A stretch of DNA of 64,000 nt from Thermoleophilaceae bacterium. Lineage in GTDB: Bacteria; Actinomycetota; Thermoleophilia; Solirubrobacterales; Thermoleophilaceae. A program made the position numbers and the translations under genes. Positions 1-10,266 of the stretch are shown piece by piece; position 1 is the stretch's first letter, and each line of letters starts with the position of its first letter. The stretch lies in the NCBI GenBank assembly GCA_040901445.1, contig JBBDYQ010000020.1, forward strand, positions 27,455 through 91,454, written 5' to 3'. The notes below the pieces were generated by a model, which made no database searches, had not been told where the DNA came from, and saw only the letters and a list, made by a program, of their open reading frames with translations.

Positions 1-2600
1 ACCGTCACCGTGCCGCCCAGCGCGGTCGCGTCGACCGTCGCCGCCGAGCTCGCCAGCGTCGTGTCCAGCGCGATCGTGATCGCAATCGGGCCCGCCGCGG
101 TCACCGCGGCGCCCGCCGCCCGGCCGCGAGCGTCGGAGGTCGTGTCCGCGTCGGGCGAGGCCAGCACGACGACATGGCGGACCGGAGCGGAGGTGACCAT
201 CGTGTCCGGATCCAGCACCGACCCGATCGTCGCCGTCGGCAGCAGCGCCGCCACCGTCACGTTCACCGCCAGCGCGAACGCCACCGCCGGGGCCACCGCA
301 GCCGTGCTGCCCGTGACACCGCCGACGGCCACCGCCTCGGTCACATAGGTCGGCGTCGCCGCAAACGAGACCGCGTCGCCGATGCTCGGATCGCCCGCCG
401 CCAGCACCTTCACGTCGCGGGCGGTGACGATGTCCCCGCCGATCGTCGCCGTCGTGATGTTCGTCGCGATCGTGATCGCGATCACCGCGCCAACGCCGTT
501 ACCGTCGGTATCGGCACGCGCGTCCGCCGCCGCATGGGTGTCGGCGTCGGCGAAGACCACCATGTCGCTGGCGGCCCCCGCGGTGATCGCGCTCGTCGGC
601 AGGATCGACGCCGTCGACACCACGGCCGAGATCGACAGGGCGAACGCCCCGGCGACGCCGACGCCGGCGGTGGCGCCCGCACCCGAGATCGCGATCGCCT
701 CGGGCGTGGTCTGACCGTCGCCGTCGGTGTCGGTGTCGACGTCGGAGTCGGCCCCGGTGAGATCGGTGTCGGTGTCGGGGCCGGTGGCCAGGCCGGTGCG
801 CACCGTCACGTTGCCCTGCGCCTCGATCGCGCCGCCCAGCAGCGCCGTCAGGGTGATGATCGCGAGGTCGACGGCGATCGCCGTCGCCGCGCCGCTGCTG
901 CCGGTGGCCGAGGCGTCGGCCTTCGCGCGCGCCGCGGCGTCGCCCTCGGCCAGCACCTCGAGCGGACCGTTGACCGTGACGCCGCCGTCGAGGATCGCCG
1001 AGATCGTCGTCGAGATCGCCACGTTCAGCGCGATCGCCGCCGCCGCCGGCAGGTCGAGCGGGCTGCCCAGCCCGTTCGGCGTCTCGATCTCGGGCAGGTC
1101 CGTCACCGAGAACTCCGGAATCTCCAGCCCCGCCGGCAGGATGTCGGTCGAGGGAACGTCCAGCGGCAGCGCGTCCAGCAGCTCCAGCCCCAGCGCCACG
1201 TCCGCGAGCTGATCGACCCAGCCGGTCACCTGGCTGTCGGTCGTGGTGGTGCCCGGCGTCACGCCCGAGCTGCCCGCCACCGAGTGCGCGTCGGAGCGAT
1301 CCAGCGAGCTCGCCCGCACCGTCACCGTGCCGCCCAGCGCGGTCGCGTCGACCGTCGCCGCCGAGCTCGCCAAAGTCGTGTCCAGCGCGATCGTGATCGC
1401 AATCGGGCCCGCCGCCGACACCGCCGCGCCGCCCGTGCGCCCGCGAGCGTCGGAGGTCGTGTCCGCATCGGGCGAGGCGACCACCACGACGTGCCGCACC
1501 GGCGTCGTCGTCCCGATCTCCGCCGTCGGCAGAAGCGCCGCCACCGTCACGTTCACCGCCAGCGCGAACGCCACCGCCGGCGCCACCGCGGCCGTGCTGC
1601 CCGTGACGCCGCCGATCGCGACCGCCTCGGTGCGGTAGGTCGGCGTCGCCGCAAAGCCGACCGCGTCGCCGATGCTCGGATCGCCCGCCGCCAGCACCTT
1701 CACGTCGCGGGCGCTGATCACGTCGCCGCCGATCGTCGCCGTCGTGATGTTCGTCGCGATCGTGATCGCCACGACCGCGCCGATCCCGTTGCCGTCGGTG
1801 TCCGCGCGCGCGTCCGCCGCCGCGTGGACATCGGCGTCGGCGAACACCACCACGTCGCTCGACGACGCCGCCGCGGTGATCGCTCCCGTCGGCAGGATCG
1901 ACGCCGTCGACACCACCGCCGAGACCGACAGCGCGAACGCCCCGGCGATCCCGACGAGCGAGGCGTCCCCGCCCGTGCCCGAGATGGCGCGCGCGACCGG
2001 CGTGGTCTTCCCGTCGCCGTCGGTGTCGGTGTCGGGACCGTCGAGGTCGGTGTCGGTGTCGGTGCTGCCGTTGGCGATCGCCGTGCGCACGATCACGTCG
2101 CCGCCGGCGCCGATCGCGCCGCCCAGCAGGGCGGTCAGCGTGATCAGCGCGACGTCGACGGCGATCGCGGTGGCCGCCCCCGCCGTGCCGCCAAGCGCCG
2201 ACGCGTCGGCCTTCGCGCCGGGCGCCGCGTCGCCGACCGCCTCCACCGTCAGCCCGCCCACGGCGGTGATCCCGCCGAGGGGCGCCGCCGCCAGCGTCGT
2301 CGACACGGCCAGGTTGATCGCTATCGCCGCGGCCGCGCTGAGCGGCGTGTCGGCGCCCGCCCCATTCGGGGTCGAGATCGCCGGCAGCTCCGGAATCGCC
2401 GGCGCGTCCAGGGACGCGGGCAGCGCGATGGAGCCGACCGGCAGGTCGAGGAGCGAGTCGAGGGTCGTGAGGGAGCCGAGCCACGCCGTCACCTGCGAGG
2501 TCGCGCTCGGCGCCGACTCCTCTCCCTCCAGGCCGTCGTCCGAGACGCCGCCGCTCCCCGCCGTTGCGGCGGCTTCGCTCATGTCGAGCGACTTCGCCGC
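1..2600 (-). repeat. Tandem about 1.3-kb repeat units inside the giant gene
   Basis: Positions 1-1317 and 1318-about 2600 are two copies of the same unit, about 430 codons each. Bases 1-12 match 1318-1329 and continue nearly identically. A matching block begins at 381 in one copy and 1671 in the other, so the offset changes from 1317 to 1290 through small in-frame indels. A more diverged unit lies upstream in the gene, and the younger copy continues past the window edge. The copies encode the same order of elements: paired beta-repeats, an Asp-rich DTD stretch, and a segment starting ASSLDRSD. Confidence 0.85.
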
Positions 2601-5600
2601 GATCGAGACGCTGCCGGCGTCGATGGTCGCGACGGAGGTGGCGACGGTGGTGTCGAGGGCGACGGTCAGCGCGATGGCGCCGCCGATCGCGGCTCCGGTC
2701 CCGCCGTTGGCGCTCGAGGTCGTCGCCGAGTCGGAGCTGGCCTCCACGTCGGCAGCGCCCGTGACGGTGACGGTCCCGGCGAGCAGGAGCGCGGCGGTCG
2801 TGTCGGTGGCGAGCGCGACGGCGACGGCGGGCGCGAGCGCCTCATCGCCCGAGTTGCCGGCCGTGGCGGTGGCCGCGGTCTGGTAGTCGCCGATGGCGTC
2901 GTGGGTGAACGTGCCGCCGGTGATGTCCCCGGCCGAAGTCGCGGCGGTCAGGTTGAGCGCAACGGCGGTCGCGATCGCGACGCCGGCGCCGGCGGCCGTC
3001 GAGGCGGTGGCGGTGTTGATCGGCGCGGAGGTCGCGCGGAGCACCACGTCGTCGCTCCCGGCGTCGAGCGTGGCCCCCAAGACGATCGCCTGGGCGGTGA
3101 CGACTGACAGCGTCAGGGCGAATGCTGCGGCCGCGCCGAGCCCGGCCGTCGCGGCGCCCGCCGTGGCCGAGCTCGTGAGGTTGTGCGTGTCGATGACGTC
3201 GGCGGTGTCGGCCATGCCCGCCTCGACGGTCACGCCGCCGTCCCCGAGGACGTCGGCGCCGGCGCCGACCAGGGTGAGCGTCAGCACCTCCGCGACCGTC
3301 AGGCCGACACTCAGGCCGACGCCCACCGAGGCGCCGACGCTGCTGCTGCCGGCGGCCGAGGCGGCGTTGGCGTTGGAAAGGGCCTTGATCGAGGCCGCGC
3401 CGGTCGTGTCGACCGTGACGTCCGGGCCGATCGTGGTGATCGTGTTCGCGAGGGCGATGTCGGCCGCGAGGGCAGCCGCTGCGCCCACGGCCCCGTCGCC
3501 GGGGACCGTCAGCGCCGGCAGCGGCGGGAGCAGCGGGACGGCCGGCAGCGCCGGCAGCAGCCCGAGGGCCGTCGTCTTGAGCCCGTTGACCACGCCGAGG
3601 ACCGTGGTGATGACTGTTCCCGCGCCGTCCCCGGCCGCGGCGCCGCCGCTGCCGGCGGTCGAGGTCGCGCTGCTGTTCGGGGTGGACGTGGCCGAGATGG
3701 TCGCCCCGCCCGAGCCCGCGTCGACGTCCGCCGTCACGGTCGTCGTGACCACGTCGATGGCAACTGTGAGGGCGACCGCGGCGCCGACCACGCCGGAGCC
3801 CGTTGCGGAGCTCGTGGTGTTGGAGTGGTGGCTCGTCGTGATTGCGACGGAGCCGGTCGTGTCGATCGCGCCGCCCGCGAGCGCAGTCGTGAGGTTGATG
3901 GCGAGCGCGCTTGCGATCGCTCCGCCGAGGCCGGCGCCGCCGGCCGTCGAGGTTGCGGTGGTCAGGTGGTTGCTGGTGGCCGAGAGCGTGACGTTGCCCG
4001 ACCCGGTGATCTCGGCGCCAACCAGCCCGGCCGTCGTGACGTTCACCGCAATGGCGAGCGCGAGTGCCGCGCCGGCGCCGCCGGAGGCCAGTGCGTCCGC
4101 TTTGCTGTCGGTCGACGAGGTGGCCGACACCAAAACGGATCCGTTGCCTGTGCCCACGTCCAGCGGGGGCGCGCGCGCCGCGCTCCCGCCGACCATCGCC
4201 AGGCTGTTGACCACGGTGACGTTGATTGCCAGGGCGCCGGCGACGCCGGTGTCGCCCCCAGCGAGACCCGCGGTCGCGGCCGCGTGAAGGTTGTGCACGC
4301 CGTTGCCGCTCGTCGGCGAGGTCATCCCCGCGCTGACGGTGAGGCCGTTCGAGTCGATCTCGGCGCTGTTGTCGATGATCGCCGTCACGGTGACCAGGGC
4401 GGCGTTGAGCGCGGCGGCGGACGCGACGCCCGCCACGGTGGAGCCCGTGGCGCTGCCGTCGGCGTCGGCCTTGGAGTCGGTCTCGCCCTGGGCGGTCACG
4501 GAGAGCAGCCCGCCCGCGAAGATGTCCACGAGCGGCGCCACCGTCGCGAGCGAGCTGGTGACAGTCACCGTGGCGGCGATAGCGGCCGCGGCGGTCAGGA
4601 GGGTGCCATCGGTGCCGACGGCGCTGGGCACCGAGACGCCCGCCGGCGCCAGGTCGGTGGGGAGCAGGCCCGCCAGGGTCTGGACGAGCGACACCAGGCC
4701 GCTGACCTGGCCGTTGACGTCGGTCGCGCCGCTGGGTGTCTCGTCCGCGCCCGCACCGCCCGAGTCCGCGACGCTCTCGACGTCGGAGCGCCCGCGGGAG
4801 CTGACGGTGACCGAACCCGTGGCGGCGGTGACATCGCGGCTGAGGGTCGCTTCCACCAGGTGGACCGCGATCGTGAGCGCGAGTGCGGCGCCGACGGCCG
4901 CGCCAGTGCCGCCGCCCCCGGTCGCGGTCGTGTCGACGGTCGCGTCCTGCCATGCCTCGATCACGAGGTTGCCGCCGAGGGTCAGCGTGCTGGTCGCGGG
5001 CAGGCCCACGACCGACGCGCCCGCGGTGGCCGTCGAGATCGACACCGCCGCGGCGGCGGCCGCAAGCGTGGGACTGCCGCCGCCGGCGCCGCCCTGCGCG
5101 ACCGTCTCCATCTCGTGGACGCTCTCGGCCGAGACGGTCACGTTCCCGACGTCGGCGGCCGTAGCGCCGGTGACGTTGCCGGTGGCGGGAATCAGCGCCT
5201 CGACGAGATCGATCACCACGTTGATCGCGATCGCGGCCCCCACGGCCGAGTCACTGGCCTTGAGCGCCTTTGCCTCGTTGCGTGAATCCGAGCGGGCGCG
5301 CACGCGGACATCGGTGCCGCCCGTCACCGTGACCGGGCCCAGAAGAGTCGCCGTCGTCGTGAGCGCGGCGATGTTCAGCGCGATCGAGCCGGCGACTCCG
5401 ACCCCGGTATCACCCGTGCCCGACGTCGCCTGCGCGCGGTGCACGACGCCGTCTCCGTCGGCCGTGAACGTTGCCGGGTTGAGATCGACCACCGCTTCGA
5501 TCACCAGCTCGCTCGCGGTGACCTCCGGGTTCCCGAGGACGGAGGCGGTGGTGAGCACGACCGGAACGTTGACCGCGACGCCGACGGCGGCACCCAGGAA

Positions 5601-8600
5601 AGTCCCGGCGCCGTCGTCGGTGAACTGGCTGGCGTCGGCCTCGGACACCGCTCGCGTCTTCGAGCCCGCGTGGACTGTCATCAACCCCGTCGTCACCAAT
5701 GTGTTGTCCGTCGCCAGGGGATTGCCCAAGACCAGGGTCGTGGTCGCGGACGTCAGGACCGTCAGGGCCACGGCGGCACCCACGGTCGCGCCCGTGCCGG
5801 TAAGCAGGCCGCCCACGGGGACCCCCGGCAGCGCGGCGCCCCAGTGGTTGAGCAGGTCGCTCAGCAACGGCAGCCCGATCACGCCCAGCAGCGAGCCGAC
5901 GACGCTCGTCCCCTTGTTGGCGGCGGTCGCCTGGGTCTGCACAAGACCGCCGGAGTTCGCGCGCACCGTGAGCGTGGCCGCGTCGACGGCGCTGCCCAGG
6001 AGCGTGGTGGTGGTCACCTGGATCACGACGGCCACCGCGACCGCCGCGCCGGCTCCGCCCGCGTCGGCGTCGGCCTGCGTCGTCACGTTGGTCGTGTTGT
6101 CGGAGAACACGGTGACCGAGCCGCCGGTGAGCGTGGAGCCCAGCACGACCGTCGTGGCGATGCTGACCACGACGCTCGCCGCGAGCGCGACGTCGACGCC
6201 GAGGTTGCCGCCGAGGCCTTCGGCGCGGCCCGTCGTGTTCACCACCGACTCGGAGCCGATCGACACACTGGTGCTGCCGTTGATCTCCGCGCCGAGTGCG
6301 ACGACGGTCAAGGCGATCGATGTCGCGACTGTCAGCGCCGGCGACGTCACCACGGCCGGCAGCGGCAGATCGACCGTCGACCTCGACTTGACGTTTACGG
6401 TGGCGCCGGTGAGCTCCGCGCCCACGACGATCGCCAAGCCGACGGCGAGGTCGATCGGGATCGCCGGCAGCGGAAGCGTCGTCGGCGGCAGCAGGTTGCC
6501 GACCAGGTTCTCCCCGAAGGCATTGAGGTTGATCGACCCGCTGCCGGTGTTGATGTGCGTCAGGTCCAGCGAAGCGAGGACGGGGCCCGCGACCGGGGCC
6601 ACCACGCCGAGCAGGGCGGTGAGCGCCGAGAGGGGCACCGGCAGCGCGTCGGTGAGCGAGTCGAGCGCGGACAGGCCGAGCATGCTCAGGAGATCGGCGT
6701 TGAGCAGCCCGTGGGGGTCGAGCGTCGTGTCGAGGCTCGGCAGGTCGAGCACGGCGATGATCTCGGCGTTCACCGTCAGGTTCGCGCCCGGCATGTCGAT
6801 GATGCCGACGGCGGCAACCACGTCGATGCCGCCGTTGCCGTTGATGGTCAGCGACTGCGAGGGGGCCTGGAACACGACCGTCTCCAGGGACGCGTTGGTG
6901 CCGCCCACCACGATCAGGTCGTCCAGGAGCGGGAGGGCCGGCAGGCCGGGAACGCCGGGCAGGCCGGGCAGCGGCAGGTCCGGCAGCCCCAGCAGAGTGA
7001 GGAGGTCCGCGAGCTCCGGGAGGCCGGTCAGCAGGAACACGTCGGGGAAGCCGCTCCCGTTGATCGTCACGTTGGCCACCTCCGCGAGCACCGTGATCGG
7101 CTCCAGGCCGAGATAGCTGATCAGCTTGCCGTCCAGGCTGAGCGAGCCCGAGAAGTCCCCGGTCGCGCCGTCGGGACCTGTCGCGGTCGCGATCATGCTG
7201 GTTACCGGGCCGCCGCCCAGGAGAAGGCTGTCGAGGCCGAGCGCCCCGCCGACGAGATTCAGGACGCCTCCAGCCAGGCCCTGGATCGATTCGATGAGGA
7301 AGGTGTCGATGTTGTTGTCGGCGCCCACGAGCTGCTCGATGGCCTCGAAGCTCAGGGCGCCGGGGCTGAGGGCGCCGCCGCTGACGCTCTTCAGGCTCCC
7401 TCCGCCATCGCCGAGCAGGTTCCAGATCGCCTGGATGCTCGGCCCGTTGAGCCTGTCGTTCCCGAGGCCGCCGATGAACGAGACGTCCTTGGGGAGGTTG
7501 CCGCTGAGGACGAGGCTCAGGATGTCGTTGCCCTCCCCGCCGTTGATCAGGAGGCTGGTGGCGCCCGACGTGCTGAACGGATCGAGGATCTGCGCCGCGC
7601 CGGCGAGGCCGTTGTCGAGCACCGCATCGGGCCCGTTGAAGCTCAAGCTGTGGTTGAGGGCTCCGTCGACGCCGTCCAGGACTCCGTCGAGGCTGTCGAG
7701 GAACGTGGGCGCCAGCTCGAGCACGCCGCCGTCGAGGAGCCAGGCCGTGCCGCGGCCGACGATGTCGACGAGTATCGGGTCGAACGCGGTTCCCGCGATC
7801 TCACCGAGCAGCTGGAGCTGCGCGGTGCTCTCGCCCTGGGCGGTGGGCGACATCGTCAGCGTGATCGTGACCTCCTCGCCGAGGCCGCCGAAGGTGGGTG
7901 AACCGACGACCGTCAGGTCGAAGACGTTGTCCGTGTCGCCCACCAGGAGGATGCTGGTCAGGTCGACGAGGAGGCCGCCGAGAGGGATCGTGAGCGTGAT
8001 CGTGATCGGGGCGGTGGGGATGCCCATCGTCACCGCGCCGAAGTTGAGCTCCCCGTCGAGCAGGATCGAGGATGCGATGTCGAGGATCCCGCCGAGCTCG
8101 AGCGCCTGCGGATCGTGGCCGGCGTCGTGGGCCTCGAGCTCCGCCAGCTCCTCGGCGGTCGGGACGTGCGTCTCGCCCAGCGCCAGCCTGTCGCCCATCA
8201 GGCCGTGGCCGCCGTGCCCGTAGCCGAGCACGTGCCCGATCTCGTGCAGCAGGACGGTGAGGAGGTCCATCCGCGGGGCGGTGTCGCCCGGGTGCAGGAT
8301 CGACCAGCCGTGCCCCGCCCCGAAGGTGTCGATCGTCACCGACGTCCCCGCCGTGCGGCCGAGCTCCAGCCCGGGCAGGTCGCCGACCGTGACCGTGATC
8401 GCGCTCAGGTCGGCTCCCGGAAGGACTCCCTGCCAGAGGGACATGGCCTCGGCGACGACCGGATCCAGGAGCTCGAGCGTCAATGCCGCCGGCGCGGGGG
8501 GCGCGCGCGCCGATCCGGGCTCGGACGGGTCGGGGGCGGTGCCGTCGATGGAGGTGGCCTGGAGCAGCTGGAGGCCGTCCTGGGCGGACAGGACGCCGTC

Positions 8601-10127
8601 GGGAGTGGCGGCGTCGGCCGCGCCGCCCGACCCGGGGCCGGCGGTCGCGACGGGAGCGACGGGGCTGTCGGTGTTGTCTCCCGGCTGCGGCGACGGGTCG
8701 CTCGCGTCGTCGATCGCGAGCCCGGCGTCGTCCGCGATCGTGCCCTGGGCGGCGCTCTCGATCAGGCCGATGCCGGCGTCGCCGATGAGCGGCGCATCGG
8801 CGTCGTCACCGTCGCCGGCCTGGGTGCCGGGCGTCCCGAGCGTGACCGCCGGCGCTTCGCCGGCCGTGGCGTCCACCAGGGTCGCGCCCGCGATCTCGAC
8901 CAGCTCGTCCGAGACGGGCGGGGGCGGAGGCGGCGGCGGGGGCGGCGCGATCGCCAACGGCGGCTGGGCCGGGGCGGTCGCGGGGCTGTACGTCGTGGGC
9001 GCTGCCGGCGCGATGGGGCTCGCGGGTGCGGCAGCAGGGGCGGGAGCGACGGCCGCCGGGGCGGGTGCCGGCTCGGCGGCAGGGGCGGGAGCGGGCTCGG
9101 CCGCGGGGGCGGGAGAAGGAGCGGGAGCCGCCGCGGGTGCAGGGGCGGGCGCGGCGGCGGGAACGGGAGCCTGGGCCGGAGCGGGCTCGGCAGCAGGCGC
9201 GGGCTCCGCGGCGGGGGCAGGCGCCGGATCGGCGGCGGGCGCCTGTGGAACCGGAGCGGGCTCCGCCGGGGGAGCAGGAGCGGCGGCGGGAGCAGGGGCG
9301 GCCGCGGGGCCAGAAGCCGGAGCGGGCAGGGGCGCGGAGGGCGCCGGCGCGGAGAGCGCCTCCTCGAGGATGTCCGTGGCCGCGGTGTCCGCGGGGGCGG
9401 CGGCCAGGAGCCGCTGCGGCTCGTGGCCGTGGTTGCTGGAGCCATAGGCGCCCTCCGAGCCGGCGGGGTCCTCGGCAGCGGCGGGCGCATCGGCCTCCTG
9501 GGGCGGGCCGGCCTCCTGGGGCGGGCCGGCCCCCTGGGGCGCGGCGGCCTCCTCGGGCGCTCCCCCGGCCTGCGGAATCTCGAGCTCCAGCGGCGCGAAC
9601 CCGACCGGACCGGGGAGGGGGACGCCGGGGCCCCCGAGGAGCGACGGCGGCAGGGTGCCGATGTCGTCCTCGACCACCGGCACCCCCTCGAAGGCGTCGT
9701 CCTCGACCTCTGGATCCTGGGGCAGGGTCTCGGTGGCGTAGCGGTTCTCGACGATCTCCGGGACCTCGATGACGGCGGGGCCCTGACCGGGCTGCGGGCT
9801 GGTGACCCCGGGGCCGGACCCGCCCTCGGCGCCGCCGGCCGGCGCACCGCCATTCGGGGCGACGGCCTCTGCCGGAGCCTCGCCGGCCCCCGGCGCGCCG
9901 GCCCCGCCGGAGCCGGGCTCTGAGGGCGCCTCGGCGTCGCCCGTGCCTCCATCGCTCTCTTCGCCCGCCGGCTCGAACAGCGGCAGGTCGAGATCCGGGA
10001 GCTCCAGGGGCGTCAGGCCGTCGTCACCGGTCGCGGCCACCGCCGGCGCGAAGGGAAGCGCGTACGTCGCCAGCAGCGAGAGCGAGAGCGCGATCGCCAG
10101 CGTCCTGGCCGTCCGGCCGCCCCGCAT
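1..10127 (-). CDS. Giant secreted repeat protein with metzincin-type zinc motif (3' end outside window)
   Basis: An open minus-strand frame runs without a stop from the ATG at 10127 to the window edge, giving at least 3375 residues. Residues 1-32 are a signal peptide (MRGGRTARTLAIALSLSLLA, ending AVAA). A Pro/Ala/Glu-rich stalk follows (about residues 250-400, with a run of prolines). At residues 628-638 is HEIGHVLGYGH, which fits the metzincin motif HExxHxxGxxH, with a Met (LMGD, residue 644) where a Met-turn could lie. From about residue 1200 onward the protein is Ala/Val/Thr/Gly-rich and cycles through short strands of the type ALTVALDTTVATSVATI, as in beta-helical adhesins. Asp-rich Ca-binding-like stretches (DTDTDLDGPDTDTDGDGK) recur near 711-785 and 2005-2070. 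Long ORFs in the other frames here are shadows of this gene. The role is inferred: a surface or matrix adhesin that may also be proteolytic. No anchor is visible because the C-terminus is missing. Confidence 0.85.
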   Translation of the reverse strand, partial: MRGGRTARTLAIALSLSLLATYALPFAPAVAATGDDGLTPLELPDLDLPLFEPAGEESDGGTGDAEAPSEPGSGGAGAPGAGEAPAEAVAPNGGAPAGGAEGGSGPGVTSPQPGQGPAVIEVPEIVENRYATETLPQDPEVEDDAFEGVPVVEDDIGTLPPSLLGGPGVPLPGPVGFAPLELEIPQAGGAPEEAAAPQGAGPPQEAGPPQEADAPAAAEDPAGSEGAYGSSNHGHEPQRLLAAAPADTAATDILEEALSAPAPSAPLPAPASGPAAAPAPAAAPAPPAEPAPVPQAPAADPAPAPAAEPAPAAEPAPAQAPVPAAAPAPAPAAAPAPSPAPAAEPAPAPAAEPAPAPAAVAPAPAAAPASPIAPAAPTTYSPATAPAQPPLAIAPPPPPPPPPPVSDELVEIAGATLVDATAGEAPAVTLGTPGTQAGDGDDADAPLIGDAGIGLIESAAQGTIADDAGLAIDDASDPSPQPGDNTDSPVAPVATAGPGSGGAADAATPDGVLSAQDGLQLLQATSIDGTAPDPSEPGSARAPPAPAALTLELLDPVVAEAMSLWQGVLPGADLSAITVTVGDLPGLELGRTAGTSVTIDTFGAGHGWSILHPGDTAPRMDLLTVLLHEIGHVLGYGHGGHGLMGDRLALGETHVPTAEELAELEAHDAGHDPQALELGGILDIASSILLDGELNFGAVTMGIPTAPITITLTIPLGGLLVDLTSILLVGDTDNVFDLTVVGSPTFGGLGEEVTITLTMSPTAQGESTAQLQLLGEIAGTAFDPILVDIVGRGTAWLLDGGVLELAPTFLDSLDGVLDGVDGALNHSLSFNGPDAVLDNGLAGAAQILDPFSTSGATSLLINGGEGNDILSLVLSGNLPKDVSFIGGLGNDRLNGPSIQAIWNLLGDGGGSLKSVSGGALSPGALSFEAIEQLVGADNNIDTFLIESIQGLAGGVLNLVGGALGLDSLLLGGGPVTSMIATATGPDGATGDFSGSLSLDGKLISYLGLEPITVLAEVANVTINGSGFPDVFLLTGLPELADLLTLLGLPDLPLPGLPGVPGLPALPLLDDLIVVGGTNASLETVVFQAPSQSLTINGNGGIDVVAAVGIIDMPGANLTVNAEIIAVLDLPSLDTTLDPHGLLNADLLSMLGLSALDSLTDALPVPLSALTALLGVVAPVAGPVLASLDLTHINTGSGSINLNAFGENLVGNLLPPTTLPLPAIPIDLAVGLAIVVGAELTGATVNVKSRSTVDLPLPAVVTSPALTVATSIALTVVALGAEINGSTSVSIGSESVVNTTGRAEGLGGNLGVDVALAASVVVSIATTVVLGSTLTGGSVTVFSDNTTNVTTQADADAGGAGAAVAVAVVIQVTTTTLLGSAVDAATLTVRANSGGLVQTQATAANKGTSVVGSLLGVIGLPLLSDLLNHWGAALPGVPVGGLLTGTGATVGAAVALTVLTSATTTLVLGNPLATDNTLVTTGLMTVHAGSKTRAVSEADASQFTDDGAGTFLGAAVGVAVNVPVVLTTASVLGNPEVTASELVIEAVVDLNPATFTADGDGVVHRAQATSGTGDTGVGVAGSIALNIAALTTTATLLGPVTVTGGTDVRVRARSDSRNEAKALKASDSAVGAAIAINVVIDLVEALIPATGNVTGATAADVGNVTVSAESVHEMETVAQGGAGGGSPTLAAAAAAVSISTATAGASVVGLPATSTLTLGGNLVIEAWQDATVDTTATGGGGTGAAVGAALALTIAVHLVEATLSRDVTAATGSVTVSSRGRSDVESVADSGGAGADETPSGATDVNGQVSGLVSLVQTLAGLLPTDLAPAGVSVPSAVGTDGTLLTAAAAIAATVTVTSSLATVAPLVDIFAGGLLSVTAQGETDSKADADGSATGSTVAGVASAAALNAALVTVTAIIDNSAEIDSNGLTVSAGMTSPTSGNGVHNLHAAATAGLAGGDTGVAGALAINVTVVNSLAMVGGSAARAPPLDVGTGNGSVLVSATSSTDSKADALASGGAGAALALAIAVNVTTAGLVGAEITGSGNVTLSATSNHLTTATSTAGGAGLGGAIASALAINLTTALAGGAIDTTGSVAITTSHHSNTTSSATGSGVVGAAVALTVAIDVVTTTVTADVDAGSGGATISATSTPNSSATSTAGSGGAAAGDGAGTVITTVLGVVNGLKTTALGLLPALPAVPLLPPLPALTVPGDGAVGAAAALAADIALANTITTIGPDVTVDTTGAASIKALSNANAASAAGSSSVGASVGVGLSVGLTVAEVLTLTLVGAGADVLGDGGVTVEAGMADTADVIDTHNLTSSATAGAATAGLGAAAAFALTLSVVTAQAIVLGATLDAGSDDVVLRATSAPINTATASTAAGAGVAIATAVALNLTAATSAGDITGGTFTHDAIGDYQTAATATAGNSGDEALAPAVAVALATDTTAALLLAGTVTVTGAADVEASSDSATTSSANGGTGAAIGGAIALTVALDTTVATSVATIDAGSVSIAAKSLDMSEAAATAGSGGVSDDGLEGEESAPSATSQVTAWLGSLTTLDSLLDLPVGSIALPASLDAPAIPELPAISTPNGAGADTPLSAAAAIAINLAVSTTLAAAPLGGITAVGGLTVEAVGDAAPGAKADASALGGTAGAATAIAVDVALITLTALLGGAIGAGGDVIVRTAIANGSTDTDTDLDGPDTDTDGDGKTTPVARAISGTGGDASLVGIAGAFALSVSAVVSTASILPTGAITAAASSSDVVVFADADVHAAADARADTDGNGIGAVVAITIATNITTATIGGDVISARDVKVLAAGDPSIGDAVGFAATPTYRTEAVAIGGVTGSTAAVAPAVAFALAVNVTVAALLPTAEIGTTTPVRHVVVVASPDADTTSDARGRTGGAAVSAAGPIAITIALDTTLASSAATVDATALGGTVTVRASSLDRSDAHSVAGSSGVTPGTTTTDSQVTGWVDQLADVALGLELLDALPLDVPSTDILPAGLEIPEFSVTDLPEIETPNGLGSPLDLPAAAAIALNVAISTTISAILDGGVTVNGPLEVLAEGDAAARAKADASATGSSGAATAIAVDLAIITLTALLGGAIEAQGNVTVRTGLATGPDTDTDLTGADSDVDTDTDGDGQTTPEAIAISGAGATAGVGVAGAFALSISAVVSTASILPTSAITAGAASDMVVFADADTHAAADARADTDGNGVGAVIAITIATNITTATIGGDIVTARDVKVLAAGDPSIGDAVSFAATPTYVTEAVAVGGVTGSTAAVAPAVAFALAVNVTVAALLPTATIGSVLDPDTMVTSAPVRHVVVLASPDADTTSDARGRAAGAAVTAAGPIAITIALDTTLASSAATVDATALGGTVT

Positions 10128-10266
10128 GCGGGTGAGGCTGGGAGCGGCCGCGCGGCGCTTTCCGCCGCGTCGATCACGGCGAGATGCCCGCGTGAGCAGA
10201 TTTGTAGAACGGCTTATGGCCACGGTGCGAGCCCAAGCGCGCACTGCGCCTGGGAGTCCAAGTCCT

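Noticed and set aside
174-3107. Long plus-strand ORF and other long ORFs in 1-10100
   Set aside because: Arg-rich or low-complexity translations with no domains. The minus frame from 10127 has signal peptide, zinc motif and repeats, and explains the periodicity.
9000-9400. Possible VNTR or CRISPR-like array
   Set aside because: It is the Pro/Ala-rich stalk coding region; no constant repeat with unique spacers.
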